From: Chloroflexota bacterium | GTDB taxonomy: Bacteria; Chloroflexota; Anaerolineae; Aggregatilineales; Phototrophicaceae | NCBI GenBank assembly: GCA_016223085.1 | Contig: JACRPS010000006.1 | Span: 227,841 to 291,840 of the forward strand | Length of the DNA: 64,000 bases | Direction: 5' to 3' | Shown: positions 25,104 through 34,036 of the stretch, piece by piece | Layout of the letters: the number at the start of each line of letters is the position of its first letter | How positions within the stretch are numbered: the stretch's first letter is position 1 | Program-made: the position numbers and the translations under genes | Notes under the pieces: model-generated | Database searches by the model: none | Seen by the model: the letters and a program-made list of their open reading frames with translations, nothing else | What the model was told of the DNA's origin: nothing

Positions 25104-25283
25104 CTACTGTTCGTCGATCAGGAGTTGTTCGAGGGTCAAGCGCTGAGGATAGCGAGTGAGTTCTAGGTATTCCATGAAATCAGAGGCAAGTGAGAGAGCA
25201 GTCTGTTCATTTTGGGTCGGGGTGTGGTCACATTTACGATACTCTGCCTCAGTTCCCTGACCTATCCTTACAAAAGGATACAT
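25104..25283 (-). CDS. Possible small gene upstream of parA
   Basis: A 59-residue frame, ATG at 25283 to TAG at 25104, on the parA strand 157 bases upstream of parA. The second half (ALSLASDFMEYLELTRYP, LTLEQLLIDEQ) looks like a well-behaved amphipathic helix. A purine run (GAAGGGGGA) lies right before the ATG but unusually close. No family recognised; it could be a small regulator or toxin/antitoxin remnant of the plasmid module. The bases between it and parA, and those up to 25381, hold nothing else I can support. Confidence 0.4.
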   Translation of the reverse strand: MYPFVRIGQGTEAEYRKCDHTPTQNEQTALSLASDFMEYLELTRYPQRLTLEQLLIDEQ

Positions 25284-25381
25284 TCCCCCTTCAGGTTTCG
25301 GATAAATTCGGGCGACCTGATTTCATTTAGAGAGGACGAGCCGCTTTTCAACCCGCCCTCTCCGGTTTTTACGGTGGCCGA

Positions 25382-25840
25382 TCACCTGACCGGACGGAAG
25401 CGCACGTACCTTGCCCTCAGATTCGGCGAACGTGCCGCCTCTGCCGACGGCATACCTAGCGGCACGCCGAAAAACTGCTCATACCGCTTGGGCTGTTCGC
25501 GCTTGTAGATGTCCAGCACCTGCGCGACTTCATCCACATCGTTGATGGGTTCGGCGTGCGCTGGAATCGGCTTCCCCTGAATGGTGAGCGTCACTTCCGG
25601 GTTCTGCTGGATATTTTTGTACCACTGCGACGTGCCGCCCAGAGTAAACGCCAGGATGCTGTCGCCTTCGCGCACGTAGCCGATGGGCGTGGAATACTGT
25701 CTGCCGCTTTTACGGCCTGTGTGCGTGATGATCATCAGCTCTTTGCTTAATGGGCCGATGTTGCGGCGCACGAGAAAGCCAATGATCGGATTGGCGGCGC
25801 GCATGATCGCGGGTGGGGTCGGAGGAGCAGTTTGTGTCAT
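25382..25840 (-). CDS. Deazaflavin (F420)-dependent nitroreductase-family protein
   Basis: A 152-residue protein with AGGAGAAA before its ATG. It has the DDN/F420H2-dependent reductase signature HTGRKSGRQYSTPIGY, a GGTSQWYKNIQQNPEVT segment and a final RYVRFRPVR strand, forming a split beta-barrel. Members reduce nitro groups or quinones using F420H2 or are of unknown substrate. F420-linked enzymes are common in Actinobacteria and Chloroflexota. It stands alone, and marks the start of the chromosome-like part of the window. Confidence 0.88.
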   Translation of the reverse strand: MTQTAPPTPPAIMRAANPIIGFLVRRNIGPLSKELMIITHTGRKSGRQYSTPIGYVREGDSILAFTLGGTSQWYKNIQQNPEVTLTIQGKPIPAHAEPINDVDEVAQVLDIYKREQPKRYEQFFGVPLGMPSAEAARSPNLRARYVRFRPVR

Positions 25841-26122
25841 AAACGTTTCTCCTGAAAGACTCTTTTATTCCGGACAGGCGAAAGTATAACACGGTGTATC
25901 TCTGCGGTCGTGCCTTTCGATTGCGCTAAAGATACCTCTTTCGAGAATAAAGCGAATGTTGCCTGCTCCGATTTCGCCATGCTTCTCAGGGATGGACGCC
26001 AACCAATCGCCAACAATCGCTCAATAAACAAGATGTCGCCTAAAATAATTCATTTAGGAGTACGTTAGGCTAATAACCCATCATGTACCGCATACCACAA
26101 CGCGAGAGGGTCAGGCCATCCC

Positions 26123-27388
26123 ATGAATATTCTGTCTATTGTCATCCCGGCATATAACGAAGAGGAGAGTGTCGGGGCGTGCATCGAGCGCGCGCTATCC
26201 ATCGAACCCGAACTCCAGCGACTTGGGCTGGAGGGACTGGAAATCATTGTCGTGGACGACTGCTCCAAAGACCGCACTGCCGAGATTGTCAAGAGTTATG
26301 TGGATCGCGGCGTGGTGCTGGTGCAGCACAAGGTCAATCGGAACTATGGCGGCGCGCTGAAGACCGGCTTCCGCCACGCGCGCGGGCGCTACCTGGCATT
26401 TATGGATGCCGACGGCACCTATCCGCCCGAATATTATCCCCGCATGATGCAGGCCATGCTGGAACAGGACGCCGATCTGGTGATCGGCTCACGCATGGCG
26501 GGCGCGGAGAGCGAAATGCCGCTGACGCGCCGCGTCGGCAACTTCCTGTTCGCCACACTGGTGACGATGATCGGCAACGTGCGGATTACCGACAGCGCCA
26601 GCGGCCAGCGCATCCTCAAGCGCGAATGCCTGGAAAAGCTGTATCCGCTGCCGGACGGACTGAACTTCACGCCCGTGATGAGTACACGCGCCCTGCACGA
26701 AGACCTCAAGATGATCGAAGTGCCGATCAAATACGAAGAACGCGCCGGCGAAAGCAAGTTAAGCGTGGTGCGTGATGGCCTGCGCTTCCTGTTCACTATC
26801 CTCGGCACGGCAGCGACCTATAACCCGGTGCGGCTGCTGGGCACGCTGTCGGTTGTCGCCGTTATCCTGGCGGCGCTGGCAATCCTGCCCTGGCTGCTGG
26901 CCTATACCGGCGGCGTGCAGGACCGTTCGCCCTACGCGCCACTGCTGTTTATAGCGATGACGATGACGATTGCTGCCGTCAATCTGTTCAGCATTGGTGC
27001 GGCTTTTGGCTGGGTGGTCAGCCTGTTCCACCGCCGCCCGATTCGGCAGGGGTTGTTTGGCCGCCCAATCTTCAACAAGCCGATGGAGTTTAAGTTCGGA
27101 CGCATCGGACTGGGGCTGCTCATCTTCGGCGTGGCGCTGTTTGTGGCGTCGCTGTTTGTGCGAGGGAACGAGCCGGCCTGGTTCCTGCTCGTGCCCAGCG
27201 CCATGTTTGTCATGACCGGCATCCAGTTTGGCACCACCTGGATGCTGATAAAGACGCTGGCAACGCTGAGCGTGCGCGACCTGAAGGCAGCGTCTGACCT
27301 GGGCACAGCGGGCGACAGCGCCGACAATGCGATTGTGTTCCGCCGTGACCGCAAAGTGACCGCTGAAATCAACAAGGCTTTGGTCTAA
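26123..27388 (+). CDS. GT2-family glycosyltransferase, polyprenyl-phosphate mannose synthase-like
   Basis: A 421-residue protein. The N-terminal GT2 domain (about 1-230) starts LSIVIPAYNEEESV and has the nucleotide-binding VVDDCSKDRT and a DxD-type motif MDADGTYP (about 92-99). Four hydrophobic helices follow between about 235 and 385. This is the layout of DPMS/GtrB-like enzymes that load a sugar onto a polyprenyl phosphate. The next gene on the strand is a radical SAM protein, 144 bases away with a palindromic repeat between. The preceding 25841-26122 gap shows no gene. Confidence 0.88.
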   Translation: MNILSIVIPAYNEEESVGACIERALSIEPELQRLGLEGLEIIVVDDCSKDRTAEIVKSYVDRGVVLVQHKVNRNYGGALKTGFRHARGRYLAFMDADGTYPPEYYPRMMQAMLEQDADLVIGSRMAGAESEMPLTRRVGNFLFATLVTMIGNVRITDSASGQRILKRECLEKLYPLPDGLNFTPVMSTRALHEDLKMIEVPIKYEERAGESKLSVVRDGLRFLFTILGTAATYNPVRLLGTLSVVAVILAALAILPWLLAYTGGVQDRSPYAPLLFIAMTMTIAAVNLFSIGAAFGWVVSLFHRRPIRQGLFGRPIFNKPMEFKFGRIGLGLLIFGVALFVASLFVRGNEPAWFLLVPSAMFVMTGIQFGTTWMLIKTLATLSVRDLKAASDLGTAGDSADNAIVFRRDRKVTAEINKALV

Positions 27389-27393
27389 AACCT

Positions 27394-27421
27394 GTAGGGA
27401 CACGATAGATCGTGTCCCTAC
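27394..27421. repeat. Dispersed GTAGGGAC palindrome, copy 1
   Basis: Perfect 13-base arms (GTAGGGACACGAT) with a 2-base centre, 5 bases after the GT2 stop. Confidence 0.85.
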
Positions 27422-27443
27422 ACACCAAAACACAAATGATGGA

Positions 27444-27470
27444 TAGGGGCGACATGCGAGGTCTCCCCTA
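27444..27470. repeat. Dispersed palindrome, copy 2 (degenerate)
   Basis: Arms TAGGGGCGAC and GTCTCCCCTA, one mismatch; the GGGGCGAC subtype also found at 63145. Confidence 0.65.
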
Positions 27471-27532
27471 CCGGCAAAAGCACACTGTAATCAGACACGA
27501 TCACAACGATCACACGGGGAAAACGAGGGGTT

Positions 27533-29272
27533 ATGTCCAAATACCAGATTAACTACGATGAACTGCGCGCGAAATATCCCAGGTCGCCTGAACCCTGGTC
27601 TGGCGGCGAAATGTCCGGTCGCCGTGACCTGCCCGACCCCATCCGCGAGAATCTCGGTTCGCGCCGCGTGCCGAAGCTGTCCAACGTCCGCTTCCCGGAT
27701 GCCGACCCGATTGTGGCGAAGTTCACGGAAGAGTATCGCAAGCACAACGTGGACATCCTGTTTGTGAACCCGCCCGCGCCGGACGGCGGTATCTGGATTC
27801 GCAGCCAGCACCGCGTGGGCCGCCGCAGCCGCGAAAACATGATCTGGGGGCAGGTGTCACTGGCGCAGATGGCCGCCGTCATGTATCCCGATTATAAGGT
27901 TGCGATTATTGACGCGATTGCGGAACGTATGTCCTGGCCGGTCTTTGAGCAAAAGCTGCGCGAGTATTCGCCGCGCTTCTACGTTACGCAGATGACCGCG
28001 CCAACGCTGACCAACGACAACTATGGCTGCTTCCTAGCGAAGACCATCGGCGCGTACACGATTGCGTTTGGCACGCACGTCACGCCGCTGGCCGTCGAAA
28101 CGATGCGCCCGCACCCGTCGCTGGATTTCTGCCTGCGTGGCGAGCCAGAAGTGACGCTGCGCGAACTGGTGGATACCATCACCGGGCGCACCGAGTTCAG
28201 CGAGGAAACGCTGCGCCTGTACCAGACGACCGACCCGGACTGGACGCCAAAAGTCGCGCAGCGGCTGCCCAACAGTGACCAGTACGACTTGAGTCACGTT
28301 AAGGGGCTGGTGTGGCGCTGCGGCGGGGAAATCATCCGCAACCCCGACCGCAATTTCATCCCGAATCTGGACGATCTGCCGCTGCCGATGCACCACCTGC
28401 TGCCTTTGGACAAGTACCGTACGCCGGTGCTGTCCGGCTCGTATCAATTCATCGTCACCAGTCGTGGCTGCACCGCCGGCTGCATCTACTGCATCAAACA
28501 CGTCAGCTACCAGGCCGGCCTGCGCCTGCGCAGCCCGGAAAACATCATGGCCGAGATCAAGATGCTGTACGATCTGGGCGTGCGCTACATCCACATGTAC
28601 GCCGACCTGTTCACAGCGAACCGCGATCAGGTGATGGGCATCTGCAAGCTGATTATTGACAGCGGCCTGAAGATCGGCTTCACCTGCAACAGCCGCGTGG
28701 ACTACGTGGACAGGGAAATGCTGGAGATGATGGCGAAAGCCGGCTGCGACGTGATCTCGTGGGGCATCGAAAGCGCCAATGAAGACATCCTCAAGAAAGC
28801 GCGCAAGGGCACGACCGCCGACCGCGCCCGCCAGAGCGTGAACTGGGCCAAGTCGTTTGGCATCCGCAACCTGGGTTACTTCATCGTCGGTCTGCCCGGT
28901 GAAACGCGGGAGACGATCCAGGAAACGATTGATTTCAGCAAGACGCTGCCGCTCGACCTGGCGATTTTCCACATCGCCGCGCCATACCCCGGCACGCCGT
29001 TTTTCTTCATGGTGATGGAGAACAACTGGTTCAAACCCGGTACGCGCTGGGAGCAGGTGGATATGGACCAGTCTACGGTGCTGCAATACAGTAACCTGAG
29101 CGCCGAAGACCTGGTGAGCGAAGCCCGCCGCGCCATGCGCGAGTGGATGTTCCGCCCTGGCCCGGTCATCACCTATCTGAAGTCCATGCGGAATATCGGC
29201 GCGCTGCGTTCTGCCATCAACGTTGGGATGCAGCAGATCAAGTGGACGCTGTTCCCGGATACGGCACATTGA
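27533..29272 (+). CDS. Radical SAM protein with N-terminal B12-binding-like domain
   Basis: A 579-residue protein with GAGGGG before the ATG. The N-terminal part (about 70-200) resembles the cobalamin-binding fold of class B radical SAM enzymes (VDILFVNPPAPDG, a later YKVAIIDAIAE), although the DxHxxG cobalamin ligand motif is not seen. The radical SAM core carries the cluster motif Cys313-x3-Cys317-x2-Cys320 and later ISWGIESANEDILKKARKG and FIVGLPGET. Such proteins methylate or rearrange lipids, cofactors or antibiotics. Next to a GT2 enzyme, a lipid or cell-envelope substrate is plausible. A strong terminator follows. Confidence 0.9.
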   Translation: MSKYQINYDELRAKYPRSPEPWSGGEMSGRRDLPDPIRENLGSRRVPKLSNVRFPDADPIVAKFTEEYRKHNVDILFVNPPAPDGGIWIRSQHRVGRRSRENMIWGQVSLAQMAAVMYPDYKVAIIDAIAERMSWPVFEQKLREYSPRFYVTQMTAPTLTNDNYGCFLAKTIGAYTIAFGTHVTPLAVETMRPHPSLDFCLRGEPEVTLRELVDTITGRTEFSEETLRLYQTTDPDWTPKVAQRLPNSDQYDLSHVKGLVWRCGGEIIRNPDRNFIPNLDDLPLPMHHLLPLDKYRTPVLSGSYQFIVTSRGCTAGCIYCIKHVSYQAGLRLRSPENIMAEIKMLYDLGVRYIHMYADLFTANRDQVMGICKLIIDSGLKIGFTCNSRVDYVDREMLEMMAKAGCDVISWGIESANEDILKKARKGTTADRARQSVNWAKSFGIRNLGYFIVGLPGETRETIQETIDFSKTLPLDLAIFHIAAPYPGTPFFFMVMENNWFKPGTRWEQVDMDQSTVLQYSNLSAEDLVSEARRAMREWMFRPGPVITYLKSMRNIGALRSAINVGMQQIKWTLFPDTAH

Positions 29273-29298
29273 TCGTTCGCTGCCAACTTTGTTTCTCG

Positions 29299-29330
29299 CA
29301 GGGGACATTCTTTGTCCCCTGTTTTGTTTT
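29299..29330 (+). terminator. Rho-independent terminator
   Basis: Stem CAGGGGACA/TGTCCCCTG with a 5-base loop, followed by TTTTGTTTT, 27 bases after the radical SAM stop. Confidence 0.9.
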
Positions 29331-29500
29331 CTGCTAATATTTTAACACTGGACTGATCGCACACCAGAAGGTGCTGTGCCATTGGTCGGCACTATTACAC
29401 CTGTCTCAGGAGAGTACGGCTATTCCTGCAACGTGTGGTTCGCGTTGGAAATGCGGAAAGCTGCTAATGCCCACCAGCAACCGAAAAGCGAATAAGCTGA

Positions 29501-29671
29501 TCGAGCGAGCAGGATCGGTTTGCGCTGCTTGAGCACAGTTTCGCCGAGGTCAAGGACACTGATATTGATGGAACGCTCTATGACCCGATTCGCCAGGACT
29601 TTGCTGCGGCTGCCGCGCTGCGGTGGGAGTTTGAGCAGGGGCAGCCGTTAAGCAGGGACTGGTTGAAGTAG
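29501..29671 (+). other. Possible gene remnant
   Basis: In the otherwise gene-free stretch 29331-29719, a 56-codon plus-strand frame without a good start ends at TAG 29669-29671. Its tail reads like protein (TDIDGTLYDPIRQDFAAAA and LRWEFEQG). It may be the end of a decayed gene. No family recognised. Confidence 0.25.
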
Positions 29672-29719
29672 GTGGATAAACTCCGCGTCGGGTCGCCTCT
29701 TGTCTGATTTCCCCGCACG

Positions 29720-30826
29720 TCAAGATACGTTTTGCCCTGTCCACGTGCTGATGCGCCTGAGGATGTCGAGTTCCTCGTCCTCGTTGTCCGTGCCAATCCA
29801 GAGGAAAATGCCTTCCGGTTTGACCGCTGCCATAAAATCGTCGAGTTCGTGTTTGTTGATGTCCACGATCACCGGACGCCGCGCCTGCATTCGTTGAATG
29901 GTGGGCACCCATTGCATAATCGGCTGATCGCTGCCCACGCCCTGCACCCACTGCAAGGCATGGACTTCCGGCACGCTCAGAATCCGGTCGAGGTGTTTCA
30001 GCACGCCTTTGCCGTCCACGTGGAAGATATTGTGTGTCATCGTCTTCACCTCGCGCTGGAGCACCGGCAGGCAAAAACGCTCGAACAGCGCCGGCGAAAT
30101 CAGCGCGGAAAAGTCGCAGCTTGGGATGTGCATCCGTCCAAACGACGGAATCCCCATCCATGAAACCGAAAGCTGGCCGTGCGCTTTCAGGATGTTGTCG
30201 AAATGGTCGTAAATGCACTCAAAGTCCCGAATCGCAATTTCGATCAACTGCGCGGCTTCGTCAGGACATTCGATCAGATCAATGCAGAACTGCTGCGGGT
30301 CACGCCAGGAGGCGGCGCAGTCCACGCCGGGGTGCATATCCGTATAGCCGACGAGGAACTGCCCCGTGCAGCGTTCCAGCGCGCAGCGCGTCAGCTCGTC
30401 CAGCTTGCGCCAGTAGCTGTTGTCGGTATCCAGCCGCAGCCGCTGCATGTCGTCCCAGTCGTGCACCAGCGGCTTCGACCAGGCCGTCACTTCGCCGTAC
30501 TCCACCTCGCTGCCGTAGAACGCGGCGTACACTTCCGGCCCCAGATTGGGGAAAAACACGGGGAACGTCTCGCCATGAAAGCGTTTGCCCTGAAGCGAAC
30601 GGGCGAAGGTATCCACCTGGAATTCCACGTCGAACCAGCGATCTTTCAGGCTGGGTGAGGGATAGTCCGCCAGCGCCTGATTGACAAACGCATTGTGTGC
30701 CATAAAGCGTACCGGCGGGCGATCCAGCACGGCGCCCGCGTACCAGGCGTAGACGCGCTGCATCGCCCTGTCGAAATCTGGCATCCCCTCAAGTTCCAGA
30801 TTCCACCACGTTGTTGTATCGGGCAT
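29720..30826 (-). CDS. Uroporphyrinogen decarboxylase-fold protein
   Basis: A 368-residue protein with AAGGA before the ATG. The central and C-terminal parts have the URO-D/corrinoid methyltransferase fold pattern (FSALISPALFERFCLPVL, HNIFHVDGKGVLKHLD, VDINKHELDDFM). The substrate-binding residues of true HemE at the N-terminus are not apparent, so it is not the haem enzyme. Related proteins are found in sugar or methyl-transfer clusters without a known reaction. It is the most distal gene after the ABC importer on the same strand, separated by 16 bases, so it probably works with the imported compound. Confidence 0.75.
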   Translation of the reverse strand: MPDTTTWWNLELEGMPDFDRAMQRVYAWYAGAVLDRPPVRFMAHNAFVNQALADYPSPSLKDRWFDVEFQVDTFARSLQGKRFHGETFPVFFPNLGPEVYAAFYGSEVEYGEVTAWSKPLVHDWDDMQRLRLDTDNSYWRKLDELTRCALERCTGQFLVGYTDMHPGVDCAASWRDPQQFCIDLIECPDEAAQLIEIAIRDFECIYDHFDNILKAHGQLSVSWMGIPSFGRMHIPSCDFSALISPALFERFCLPVLQREVKTMTHNIFHVDGKGVLKHLDRILSVPEVHALQWVQGVGSDQPIMQWVPTIQRMQARRPVIVDINKHELDDFMAAVKPEGIFLWIGTDNEDEELDILRRISTWTGQNVS

Positions 30827-30842
30827 GATGTGTCCTTACGAT

Positions 30843-31862
30843 TTATGAGTGTAGAGCCACCCCGCGCAGTTCCAGCGTTTCCGCGTAGTGGCACGCCACC
30901 TGCCGCCCTGGCTCCAGTTCGCGCAGGGGCGGCGCTTCGACCTTGCATTTGTCCGTTGCGTACTTGCAGCGCGGGTGGAAATAACAGCCGCTCGGCGGTT
31001 TGACCGGGCTGGGCGTCTCGCCGGATAAAAACACTTCGGTGCTGCGACGGCGCGGGTCTGGCGCGGGGATGGACAGCAGCAGCGCCTCGGTATACGGGTG
31101 CAGCGGGCGGGCGAACAGGCTGTCGGTCGGCGCGACTTCCACTATCCGCCCGACGTACATGACCACGACGCGGTTGGAAATGTGCTGGATGACGCTCAGA
31201 TCGTGGCTGATGAACAGGTACGTCAGGCCAAAATCACGCTGCAAATCGCTGAGCAGATTCAACACCTGCGCCCGTACCGACACATCCAGCGCGCTCACGG
31301 CTTCGTCCGCTACCACCAGCGACGGGTTGGTTATCAGCGCCCGCGCGATGCCGATACGCTGCCGCTGCCCACCGGAAAAGGCGTGGGGGTAGCGGTTCAG
31401 ATGTTTAACTTCCAGCCCGACCTTGCCCATCAGGAATTTGACGCGCTCGACCAGTTCGTCGCCGCGCGCCAGCCGGTTGGCTACCAGCGGCTCGCTCACG
31501 ATGTCCAGCACGGTCATACGCGGGTTCAGCGACGACTGCGGGTCCTGGAAGATCATTTGGATTTGCGGGCGCACGGCGCGCAGCGCGTCACCTTCCAACT
31601 GCGCCAGATCAACCACCGCACCGTCGGTTTTGCGGAACAGGATTTCGCCTTCGGTCGGGCGATGCGTCCGCAGGATGGTGCGGCCTAAGGTGGTTTTGCC
31701 ACAGCCGGATTCACCCACCAGCCCCACGGTTTCGCCCTTGCAGATGGACAGGTTTGCGCCGTCTACCGCGCGCAGTTGGGCAACCGTGCGCCGCAGCAGC
31801 CCCTTTTTAACCGGATAGTATTTCTTCAGGTCGCGAACTTCGAGCAGGAATTCATCGGCCAT
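30843..31862 (-). CDS. Opp/Dpp-type ABC transporter ATP-binding protein (DppF/OppF-like)
   Basis: Start ATG 31862 with AGGAGG upstream. A 339-residue ATPase with Walker [10 protein letters not shown], signature [15 protein letters not shown], Walker [12 protein letters not shown] and the C-terminal oligopeptide-transporter extension with a four-Cys/His-like cluster region ([14 protein letters not shown]). It overlaps the partner ATPase gene by 11 bases. One of two ATPases that energise the importer encoded by 30843-37138. Confidence 0.95.
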   Translation of the reverse strand: MADEFLLEVRDLKKYYPVKKGLLRRTVAQLRAVDGANLSICKGETVGLVGESGCGKTTLGRTILRTHRPTEGEILFRKTDGAVVDLAQLEGDALRAVRPQIQMIFQDPQSSLNPRMTVLDIVSEPLVANRLARGDELVERVKFLMGKVGLEVKHLNRYPHAFSGGQRQRIGIARALITNPSLVVADEAVSALDVSVRAQVLNLLSDLQRDFGLTYLFISHDLSVIQHISNRVVVMYVGRIVEVAPTDSLFARPLHPYTEALLLSIPAPDPRRRSTEVFLSGETPSPVKPPSGCYFHPRCKYATDKCKVEAPPLRELEPGRQVACHYAETLELRGVALHS

Positions 31863-32865
31863 GCTCGACCTCCTGATGATGCAAAAAACAGCGCACCGCA
31901 TGGCCGTTATCCACCAGGCGCAGCGCCGGGGCAGCAATGGAACATTCCGGTTTCACAAACTGGCAGCGGTCGGCAAAGCGACAGCGCACCGGCAGATTGA
32001 TCGGCACGGGCACGGTGCCGCCAATCGCTTCAAGCCGCTGGCGCGACTGCGCGCCGACTTTCGGAATGGACTTCAACAGGCTTTGCGTGTACGGGTGCAG
32101 CGGGCGCTCAAAGATAGTGAACACGTCCGCCGTTTCGACAATCTGCCCCAGGTACATCACCGCCACTGTGTCGGCAATCTGTGCCACTACGCCCAGATCG
32201 TGCGTGATGTACAGAATCGCCATGCCGAGATCGTTTCGCAGCGCGTCCATCAGGCGCAAAATCTGCCACTGCACCGTTACATCGAGGGCGGTCGTCGGCT
32301 CGTCAGCGATCAGCAGTTGTGGCCGGCACGCCAGCGCCATTGCAATCATAATGCGCTGCCGCAGTCCGCCGGAGAGTTCGTGCGGATATGAGAGAAAGGC
32401 GCGTTCCGGGTTGGGGATGCCCACGCGCTGGATCGCGTCCAGCGTGATCGCGCGGGCTTCCGTTTTATCTCTCGTCACGTGCAGTAGCACGGCTTCCAAA
32501 ATCTGATCGCCCACGCGATGCACGGGCGACAGGCTGGTCATCGGCTCCTGAAAGATCATTGAAATGGACTTGCCGCGTATCTGTCGCAGCGCGTCGCCGT
32601 CATACGGCAGTTGCGCGATGTCCACCGGCTCACCGTCATTGGTATTCAGCAGGATTTGCGACCCGGCTTCGACGCGCCCCGGTGGCGCGATCAGCCGCAT
32701 GACGGAGCGCGCCATCACGCTTTTGCCGCTGCCGCTTTCGCCGATGATGCCCAGCGTCTGCCCGGTCTGCATCTCCAGATCAACGCCGTCAACGGCCTTC
32801 AATACCCCTTCGTCGAGGTGAAAGTAGGTGCGCAGGTTTTTGATGGACAACAACGGAGTTTGCAT
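31852..32865 (-). CDS. Opp/Dpp-type ABC transporter ATP-binding protein (DppD/OppD-like)
   Basis: The ATG at 32865 follows GAGGTGATCGG. A 337-residue ATPase with Walker A GESGSGKSV, signature LSGGLRQRIMIAMAL, Walker B LIADEPTTALD, and the C-terminal extension with CRFADRCQFVKPEC. It pairs with the DppF-like protein as a heterodimer. It lies 10 bases after the permease stop. Confidence 0.95.
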   Translation of the reverse strand: MQTPLLSIKNLRTYFHLDEGVLKAVDGVDLEMQTGQTLGIIGESGSGKSVMARSVMRLIAPPGRVEAGSQILLNTNDGEPVDIAQLPYDGDALRQIRGKSISMIFQEPMTSLSPVHRVGDQILEAVLLHVTRDKTEARAITLDAIQRVGIPNPERAFLSYPHELSGGLRQRIMIAMALACRPQLLIADEPTTALDVTVQWQILRLMDALRNDLGMAILYITHDLGVVAQIADTVAVMYLGQIVETADVFTIFERPLHPYTQSLLKSIPKVGAQSRQRLEAIGGTVPVPINLPVRCRFADRCQFVKPECSIAAPALRLVDNGHAVRCFLHHQEVEHGR

Positions 32866-32875
32866 CCGATCACCT

Positions 32876-34033
32876 CTACTGCCGGTACGGGTCAACCGAG
32901 TCGCGCAGGCCGTCGCCCAGGAAGTTAAACGCCAGCACGATCACGATCAGGAACACAGCGGGGATGAGCAGCCAGGGATATAGCGCCACGACGCGCACGT
33001 TCTGGGCATCCTGCAGCAGCGTGCCGATGCTGACCGCCGGGGCGCGAATCCCCAGGCTGAGGAAACTGAGCGCCGTTTCCCCCAGAATCATCCCCGGAAT
33101 GGACAGCGTCAACTGCACAATCAGGTAGCTGGAGAAGGCCGGCACCAGATGGCGGAAGATGATACGCCGGCTGGTCGCTCCGGCGACGACCGCCGCCGTT
33201 ACGTAATCTTCTTCGCGCAGTTCAAGGAATTTGCCGCGCACGATACGCGCCACGCCGCCCCAGCCGATCAGCGACAGAATCAGCGTGATGCCAAAGAACA
33301 CCAGCGTGGACGGCCAGTGCGGCGGCAGTGCCGCACTGAGCGCCATCCATAAGGGAATGGTTGGGATCGACAGGATGAAGTCAATCAGACGCTGCACGAT
33401 GATGTCCGCCCAGCCGCCGAAATAGCCGGAGATGCCGCCCAGCACCACGCCGATGACGAAGCTCAGCAGGACGCCGATCAGGCCGATGAACAGCGAAATC
33501 CGCAGAGCGATAAACACGCGCGAGAATACATCGCGTCCCAGTTCATCCGTGCCAAACAGGAAGACGCGGCCTTCTTCCACGCCAAACAGGTGAATGTCGG
33601 TGGGGATAATGCCTAGCAGTTGGTACGGGTAGCCGCGCACGAAGAACTTCACCGGCACCGGCCTGGACTCGTCCACGCGGTACATAAAGCGCAGTGTCTT
33701 GGGGTCGTTGTACCGTTCGAAGCCAAACACGTGCAGGCCGGTGTACGACGGGCTGACCAGAAACAACTGCTGCGGCTGGGTGTAACGGAAGTCGGTGCGC
33801 TCGGACACGTCGTACGGCGCGATAAAATCGGCAAAGATGGCCGAGAGATACAGCACCAGCAGCAGCGCCCCGCTGAAGGTTGCCAGCCGGTGGCGGCGAA
33901 ATTTGCGCCACACCAACTGCCACTGTGAGGCGACATAATATTTCTCGATGGCCGATTCATCCAGCAGATCGGGGATTGCCGGGGCGCGTTTGCCGAACCA
34001 TCCACGAGGTTGTAACCACTTGGGCAGAATCAT
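32876..34033 (-). CDS. Opp/Dpp-type ABC transporter permease (DppC-like)
   Basis: A 385-residue permease with GAGGAG before its ATG. One N-terminal helix (about 52-72) is followed by a soluble insert of about 100 residues before the binding-protein-dependent transport domain with GTDELGRDVFSRV and the EAA-like loop EDYVTAAVVAGATSRRIIFRH. The insert between helix 1 and the core is longer than in peptide DppC and is seen in many sugar-type Opp systems. It works with the DppB-like permease ending 4 bases upstream. Confidence 0.93.
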   Translation of the reverse strand: MILPKWLQPRGWFGKRAPAIPDLLDESAIEKYYVASQWQLVWRKFRRHRLATFSGALLLVLYLSAIFADFIAPYDVSERTDFRYTQPQQLFLVSPSYTGLHVFGFERYNDPKTLRFMYRVDESRPVPVKFFVRGYPYQLLGIIPTDIHLFGVEEGRVFLFGTDELGRDVFSRVFIALRISLFIGLIGVLLSFVIGVVLGGISGYFGGWADIIVQRLIDFILSIPTIPLWMALSAALPPHWPSTLVFFGITLILSLIGWGGVARIVRGKFLELREEDYVTAAVVAGATSRRIIFRHLVPAFSSYLIVQLTLSIPGMILGETALSFLSLGIRAPAVSIGTLLQDAQNVRVVALYPWLLIPAVFLIVIVLAFNFLGDGLRDSVDPYRQ

Positions 34034-34036
34034 GGC

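Noticed and set aside
28034..29308. Long minus-strand frame (424 codons)
   Set aside because: Antisense to the radical SAM gene, which has clear cysteine motifs; the antisense product is His/Gln/Val-rich without known motifs.
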